The notes beneath the pieces are model-generated. The model searched no databases and was not told where the DNA came from. It saw nothing but the letters and a program-made list of their open reading frames with translations. The position numbers were made by a program, and so were the translations under genes. DNA of 40,189 bases from contig MFPR01000038.1 of assembly GCA_001784175.1 (NCBI GenBank), forward strand, positions 1-40,189, read 5' to 3'. Shown here one piece after another: positions 37,001 through 40,189 of the stretch. Each line of letters starts with the position of its first letter. Position 1 is the stretch's first letter. The stretch is from Candidatus Lindowbacteria bacterium RIFCSPLOWO2_12_FULL_62_27 (GTDB lineage Bacteria > Lindowbacteria > 2-12-FULL-62-27).

Positions 37001-40000
37001 GTAGAAGTTCAGGCCGGTGACGGTGTCGCGCGACGCTTGCCACGCCATGGTTGGCGTCGTGTCGTTCCGCGTGTAGCCCTCGGCCGGAGACGCCAGGGAG
37101 ACCTCGACCGGGGCGCCGGTATCGACGTAGAGCCGCCGGATCACGGACGTGTCGTAATTGACGGCGCGGTCCTCGGCCAGGATTCTCCAGTAATAGACGC
37201 TGTCGGTCAGGCCCGGCGTCCGGTAGGACGGCACGCCGACCACCTGCGTCGTCTCGGCCACGCGCGTGAAGGCCGAGTCGAAGGCGATCAGGATCACGAA
37301 GGTTTCGCCGTCGCTCGACCAGACGAAGGTCGGCCGCGTGTCGGTCGTGAACGTGTCGTCCGCAGGGGCGGTCAGGACGACCCTCACGCCGGTGTCGAGC
37401 CGGAAGTCGAACGAATCCGAGTAGGGGCCGCGGTTGCCCAGATCGTCGATGCCCTGGACGCGCCAGTAATAGGTGTCCTCCACCAGGATCGTCAGCGTGT
37501 CGCTCGTGACGGCGGCGTCGACCGTGTCGGCGTAGGACACGAACGCGAAGGACGGGCTGGGTGTGACTTCCAGCGAGTAGCTGTCGACGCCGACGCTGTC
37601 CGCGGCGATCGCCTGCCACGTGAAGGTCGGCGTCGTGTCCTTCGTCACGAGGCTGTCCACCGGCGAAAGCAGCAGCACCCGGGCGACGTCGGTGTCGAGG
37701 AGGAACCCGCGCGTGTCGGAGTAGGCGCCGATGTTCGCGAGTTCGTCGATCGCGCGGACGCGCCAGAAGTACGTGTCGTTGTACAGGCCGGTGACCGTGT
37801 CGGCCGTCCGGGTCCCGTCGATCGTGTCGACGAAGTCGGCGGCGGCGAACGTCAGGAGTTTCGAGAGTTCGACCACGTACGAATCGATGCCGACGCTGTC
37901 GGCCACCGACTGCCACGTCACCACGGGCATGGCGTTCGTCGTCTCGTGGGCGTCGGCCGGCTGGATCGCGGAGACCTGCGCGACGAACGTGTCGAGGAGA
38001 ATGATGCGGAAAGTCGTCGTGTCGTAATTGCCCGCCGCGTCCTGGCCGATCACGCGCCAGTAGAACGTGTCCTGCTCCGGCAGGCGCCGCAGGGCCTGCA
38101 GCGCGGCGGTGTCGACGACGGAATCGAGGGTCGTCGAGAAGGCCGGGCTCTTGGAGAGCTGCCACGTGAACGTTTCCGCGTCGGTCGTGCTCCAGATGAA
38201 CATGACGTTGACGTTGGTCGTCTCGTGGCCGTCGGCCGGCGCCACCAGCGAGACGGTCAGGCTCGTGTCGATCACGAGCCGGAACGTGTCCGGCGCAAGA
38301 TCGGTGCGGTTGCCGAGATCATCGATCGCGTGCACGCGCCAGTAATAGGTGTCCTCCGTCAGGAACGGGCCGATCGTGTAGCTGGTGACGGCCATGTCGA
38401 CGGTATCGGCGCGGGCGATCACGGCGAAGCTCGCGCCGGCCGAGACCTCGATGGCGTAACTGTCGATGCCGACGCTGTCGGTCGTGATCGCCTGCCACGT
38501 CAGGGTCGGCGTCGTGTCGTTGGTGCGCGTGCCCTGCGAAGGCGACAGGAGGACAACCTTCTCGACGGCCGTGTCGACGATGAAGCCGAACGTATCGGAA
38601 TAGGCGCCGACATGACCCAGATGGTCGATCGCCCGGACGCGCCAGAAGTAGGTGTCGTTGTAGAGGCCGGTGATCGTGTCGGACGCCGACGTGCCGTCTA
38701 CCGTGTCGATGAGGACCGCCGCCGTGAACGCCGCCGACTTCGATACTTCGACGATGTAGGAGTCCACGCCCACGCTGTCGGACAGCGTCTGCCACGAAAC
38801 GACGGGCGTCGCGTTCGTTGTCTCGTGCGCGTTCGCCGGGCTTGCGGCCACGACCGCGTCGATGTCCGTGTCGACCACAAAACCGCGGGTGTCGGAGAAC
38901 ATGCTGATGTTGCCGAGGTCGTCCACCGCGCGCACGCGCCAGTAGTACGTGTCGTTATAGAGTCCCGTGATCGTGTCGCCGGCGGCCACCGCATCCAGGG
39001 TGTCGGCAAAGATCGCGACCGAGAACGACAGGAAGTTGGAGGCTTCGACGACGTAGGAATCGACGCCCACGCTGTCCGACACCGCCTGCCACGTCACGAC
39101 CGGCGTTGCGTTCGTCGTCTCATGCCCGGCGGCAGGCTGAACGAGGGCGACTTTCTCGACCGCCGTGTCGATGATGAATCCGCGCGTGTCGCTAGTCGGG
39201 CCCACGTTGCCCAGATCGTCGATCGCGCGCACGCGCCAGAAGTACGTGTCGTTGTAGAGACCCAGGACCGTGTCGGCCGTGAAGGCGCCGTCGGCGGTGT
39301 CGACGAAGACGGTCGAGGTGAAGGCCAGAGTCTTTGAAACCTCGACCACGTACGAGTCGATGCCGACGCTGTCGGACACCGCCTGCCAGGAGACGATCGG
39401 CGCCGCGGTCGTCGTCTCGTGGCTGTTGGCCGGCGCGGCGAGCGCCACCGGATAGACCGACGTGTCCAGGACAAGGGTCCGGGCGGCGGCGGTATCGAAA
39501 TTGCCGGCGGCGTCGGACCCAATGACCCGCCAGAAGTACGTGTCCTGGTCCGGCAGGTCGCTTCGGACCTGGATGGCGGAGGTGTCAACGGCGGAGTCGA
39601 TGATCGTCGTGAACGCGGCGCTCTTCGAGAGCTGCCAGGTGTACGTTTCGGCGTCGAGCGAGGACCACAGGAACGTCACGCGTGCGTTGGTCGTTTCATG
39701 GCCGGCGGCCGGGCTGACCAGCGACACCGCCATGCTCGTGTCGACGATGAACCGGAACGAATCGGGGGCAACATCCAGGCGGTTGCCCAGCTCGTCGATC
39801 GCCAGGACGCGCCAGTAGTACGTGTCCTCCACCAGGAAGTTCTGGGCGCTGTCGCTGGTCCGGGATACGTCGAGGGTGTCCGCCAGGATCAGGGACGTGA
39901 AGTTGACATTTCTCGAAAGTTCGATGGCGTAACTGTCGATCCCCACGCTGTCCGCCAGTGCCGCCCAAGTAAAGAGCGGCGTCGAGTCGTTGGTCCGGAG

Positions 40001-40189
40001 GCCATGGACGGGCGCGAGAAGCGTGACGTTCCGAACGGATGTGTCAAGGAGGAACCCGCGGGTGTCGGCGTAGGCGCCGATGTTGCCGAGATCGTCGATG
40101 GCCCGCACGCGCCAGTAGTACGTGTCGTTGTACAAACCCGTCACCGTGTCGCTCAGCCGCAGCCCGTCCACCGTGTCCACAAACTGCGG
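34055..40189 (-). CDS. Giant Ig/FN3-repeat surface protein with FlgD-like C-terminal sorting domain (5' end outside window)
   Basis: The frame is open from the right edge to TGA 34055-34057 (2044 residues visible). At least a dozen Ig/FN3-like units (about 40189-36540) share SVGIDSYVVEVSK and DTYYWRVRAIDDLGN with the left giant protein. Next come an Ig-like unit (ILTIDGPEDGVDTIESTIRF), two beta-rich modules (VDLYLDGDSDGVLDASPTD; VRLYMDADTIGS), and a Big_5-type Ig domain (about 35270-34930; PLIVTFNIPVDSSTV). The end (about 34380-34058) is a FlgD-like/T9SS-type tail: FRGFPNPASPF, ATIRIYDFTGELVRVIG, TWDGRNGQGRVVLNGGYFV, IAVAK. Such tails direct export and surface anchoring. It is translationally coupled to the PorV-like gene. 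Confidence 0.92.
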   Translation of the reverse strand, partial: PQFVDTVDGLRLSDTVTGLYNDTYYWRVRAIDDLGNIGAYADTRGFLLDTSVRNVTLLAPVHGLRTNDSTPLFTWAALADSVGIDSYAIELSRNVNFTSLILADTLDVSRTSDSAQNFLVEDTYYWRVLAIDELGNRLDVAPDSFRFIVDTSMAVSLVSPAAGHETTNARVTFLWSSLDAETYTWQLSKSAAFTTIIDSAVDTSAIQVRSDLPDQDTYFWRVIGSDAAGNFDTAAARTLVLDTSVYPVALAAPANSHETTTAAPIVSWQAVSDSVGIDSYVVEVSKTLAFTSTVFVDTADGAFTADTVLGLYNDTYFWRVRAIDDLGNVGPTSDTRGFIIDTAVEKVALVQPAAGHETTNATPVVTWQAVSDSVGVDSYVVEASNFLSFSVAIFADTLDAVAAGDTITGLYNDTYYWRVRAVDDLGNISMFSDTRGFVVDTDIDAVVAASPANAHETTNATPVVSWQTLSDSVGVDSYIVEVSKSAAFTAAVLIDTVDGTSASDTITGLYNDTYFWRVRAIDHLGHVGAYSDTFGFIVDTAVEKVVLLSPSQGTRTNDTTPTLTWQAITTDSVGIDSYAIEVSAGASFAVIARADTVDMAVTSYTIGPFLTEDTYYWRVHAIDDLGNRTDLAPDTFRLVIDTSLTVSLVAPADGHETTNVNVMFIWSTTDAETFTWQLSKSPAFSTTLDSVVDTAALQALRRLPEQDTFYWRVIGQDAAGNYDTTTFRIILLDTFVAQVSAIQPADAHETTNAMPVVTWQSVADSVGIDSYVVELSKLLTFAAADFVDTIDGTRTADTVTGLYNDTYFWRVRAIDELANIGAYSDTRGFLLDTDVARVLLLSPVDSLVTKDTTPTFTWQAIAADSVGVDSYSLEVTPSPSFAFVSYADTVDAAVTSDTLTILVEDTYYWRVQGIDDLGNRGPYSDSFDFRLDTGVRVVLTAPADDTFTTDTRPTFVWSSDGETFVILIAFDSAFTRVAETTQVVGVPSYRTPGLTDSVYYWRILAEDRAVNYDTSVIRRLYVDTGAPVEVSLASPAEGYTRNDTTPTMAWQASRDTVTGLNFYVVQVAALDDTSFTAPIRSDTQYDTEWDVTPFLTEGTYRWRVVAVDTAGVPTRASDSRALVIDTSLIVTLLTPADNHDTINRQPRFTWTSNDGGETFVLQIAGDTTFASVLQASTIVLDTTFVPATLADSFYYWRVLAIDTAGNFDTTVTRKFTVDTAPPILTIDGPEDGVDTIESTIRFFGTARDTLVGMDSVSIEVNGVIVDSVAILSADSRWAVDVSLNTAGIYVLRVFGHDRLSNFSQDTIRVLFEASLALGQGAHPPVDTEVDDDSSNVEWLQLALTAAGAPEPVRIDTMVFRYDTGSLGPDTEIEFVDLYLDGDSDGVLDASPTDTFVQRAALAGSIATFSNIGDTVRVPSLGRISVLVVANMDTTLVAGDTYALVLAANADVYAVGVVTGDTIRITGAPVRSISLKARPGRLFLTRSDTQPKRFTVQESDTNAVAVFNFAADRQEAVSVSQVKVTHTGSMPASAVTQVRLYMDADTIGSLGTRDTFLWSGTFSGSSATLSGTPFTVQAAETVPVLVAYVTAANLTINSMFYVEIASNSDVKVRGIDSLDDLNVLGAPVRSDTYTVRTRYPAVDTTHPTDGTYLLPPPFDTDNRLLPLIVTFNIPVDSSTVTETSVALVDAAGVSVTQSVTVLDSRTVQIQAVYADTAWPALRRFYLRVDTSVRDQDEPADYKQATTTTVFNTLISAEQLASIDSAASPDGKARLKLKPGLFKPGLGPVWMAVTDPDSTNKVVLEESKETAKNMPFMELLPAELGQSIYDFTIAKINLANPTVLTPLVPDDFAEPLGIELDVTQPTAFYEADGTPLTAHMLTLSHYNETTRLWESVSDASLNLYGETATIKGSSKNFSMYAVVFEFAAGQSAQETFRGFPNPASPFESYTEQGTTWSGFKFAWNMTKAGSATIRIYDFTGELVRVIGPVTYGAGVNLFNTLVQAPTWDGRNGQGRVVLNGGYFVRLTVEYTDGSSEVATDRIAVAK
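36540..40189 (-). repeat. Ig/FN3 repeat array with a 1473-bp higher-order unit
   Basis: The YYWRV-type codons recur at 40118, 39818, 39536, 39242, 38945, 38648, 38345, 38063, 37769 and 37469. The spacings are 300, 282, 294, 297, 297, 303, 282, 294 and 300. The pattern 282-294 returns after 1473 bp, and the domain types return in the same order: first the RTNDxTP type, then the AETYTWQLSKS type, then the SVGIDSYVVE type. Five domains (491 residues) therefore seem to have been duplicated as a block. The units nearer the C terminus are more diverged. Confidence 0.8.

Noticed and set aside
35615-39337. Plus-strand open frame of about 1240 codons opposite the second giant gene
   Set aside because: It mirrors the Ig/FN3 repeats (GVDR, RVVVEAGDRVG patterns). 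It is a by-product of codons for Asp-Thr and Val-Asp on the coding strand and has no signal or domain.

Overview
The window is GC-rich, densely packed DNA that looks like a chromosomal segment of an uncultivated Gram-negative bacterium. It encodes outer-membrane and secreted proteins (a PorV-like barrel fused to TPRs, a FlgD-like C-terminal sorting domain, a PEGA lipoprotein, a LysM/propeller protein), a two-subunit glycine decarboxylase, and several families of short dispersed repeats. No rRNA, tRNA or taxonomic marker is present, so the phylum cannot be fixed. The mix of features resembles GC-rich candidate phyla, but that is only an impression.

Layout: (1) 1-10623, minus strand: the N-terminal 3541 codons of a giant secreted protein with two lamin-tail domains, nine Asp-rich beta-domains and an array of exact 99-residue Ig/FN3-like repeats, running off the left edge. 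(2) 10624-11301: an AT-rich gap with a candidate sigma-54 promoter, possible upstream activator sites and short repeats. (3) 11302-12453: a sigma-54 activator (AAA+ plus Fis-type HTH, no receiver) on the same strand, a plausible regulator of the giant gene. (4) 12549-13643, plus strand: a secreted phospholipase D-like protein, convergent with a tandem GYF_2-like protein (13651-14193) and a TIGR04282-type transferase (14231-14911). (5) 15194-23032, minus strand: a tightly coupled housekeeping operon, rsmI, a TsaC/Sua5-LMW phosphatase fusion, gcvT, gcvH, gcvPA, gcvPB and uvrC. (6) 23316-27663, plus strand: PEGA lipoprotein, RsbU-like PP2C phosphatase, RsbW-like kinase, and a secreted coiled-coil protein. 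(7) 27670-40189, minus strand: an operon with overlapping start and stop codons, formed by a second giant Ig/FN3-repeat protein (5' end outside the window), a PorV-like barrel/TPR protein and a propeller/LysM protein.

Together the window suggests a cell-surface module. Two giant repeat proteins share a domain family. One carries a C-terminal sorting-type domain and is translationally coupled to a PorV-like outer-membrane protein; the other sits downstream of its own candidate sigma-54 circuitry.

The most striking DNA-level feature is a 46-bp double-hairpin element that lies in frame, in three different reading phases, inside unrelated genes (three full copies, two of them identical and one with a single change, plus one with a 24-nt deletion). 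A second palindromic element type lies inside the propeller gene. Further short repeats interrupt or border uvrC and rsmI, and neither of those two genes has a conventional start codon at its conserved N terminus.
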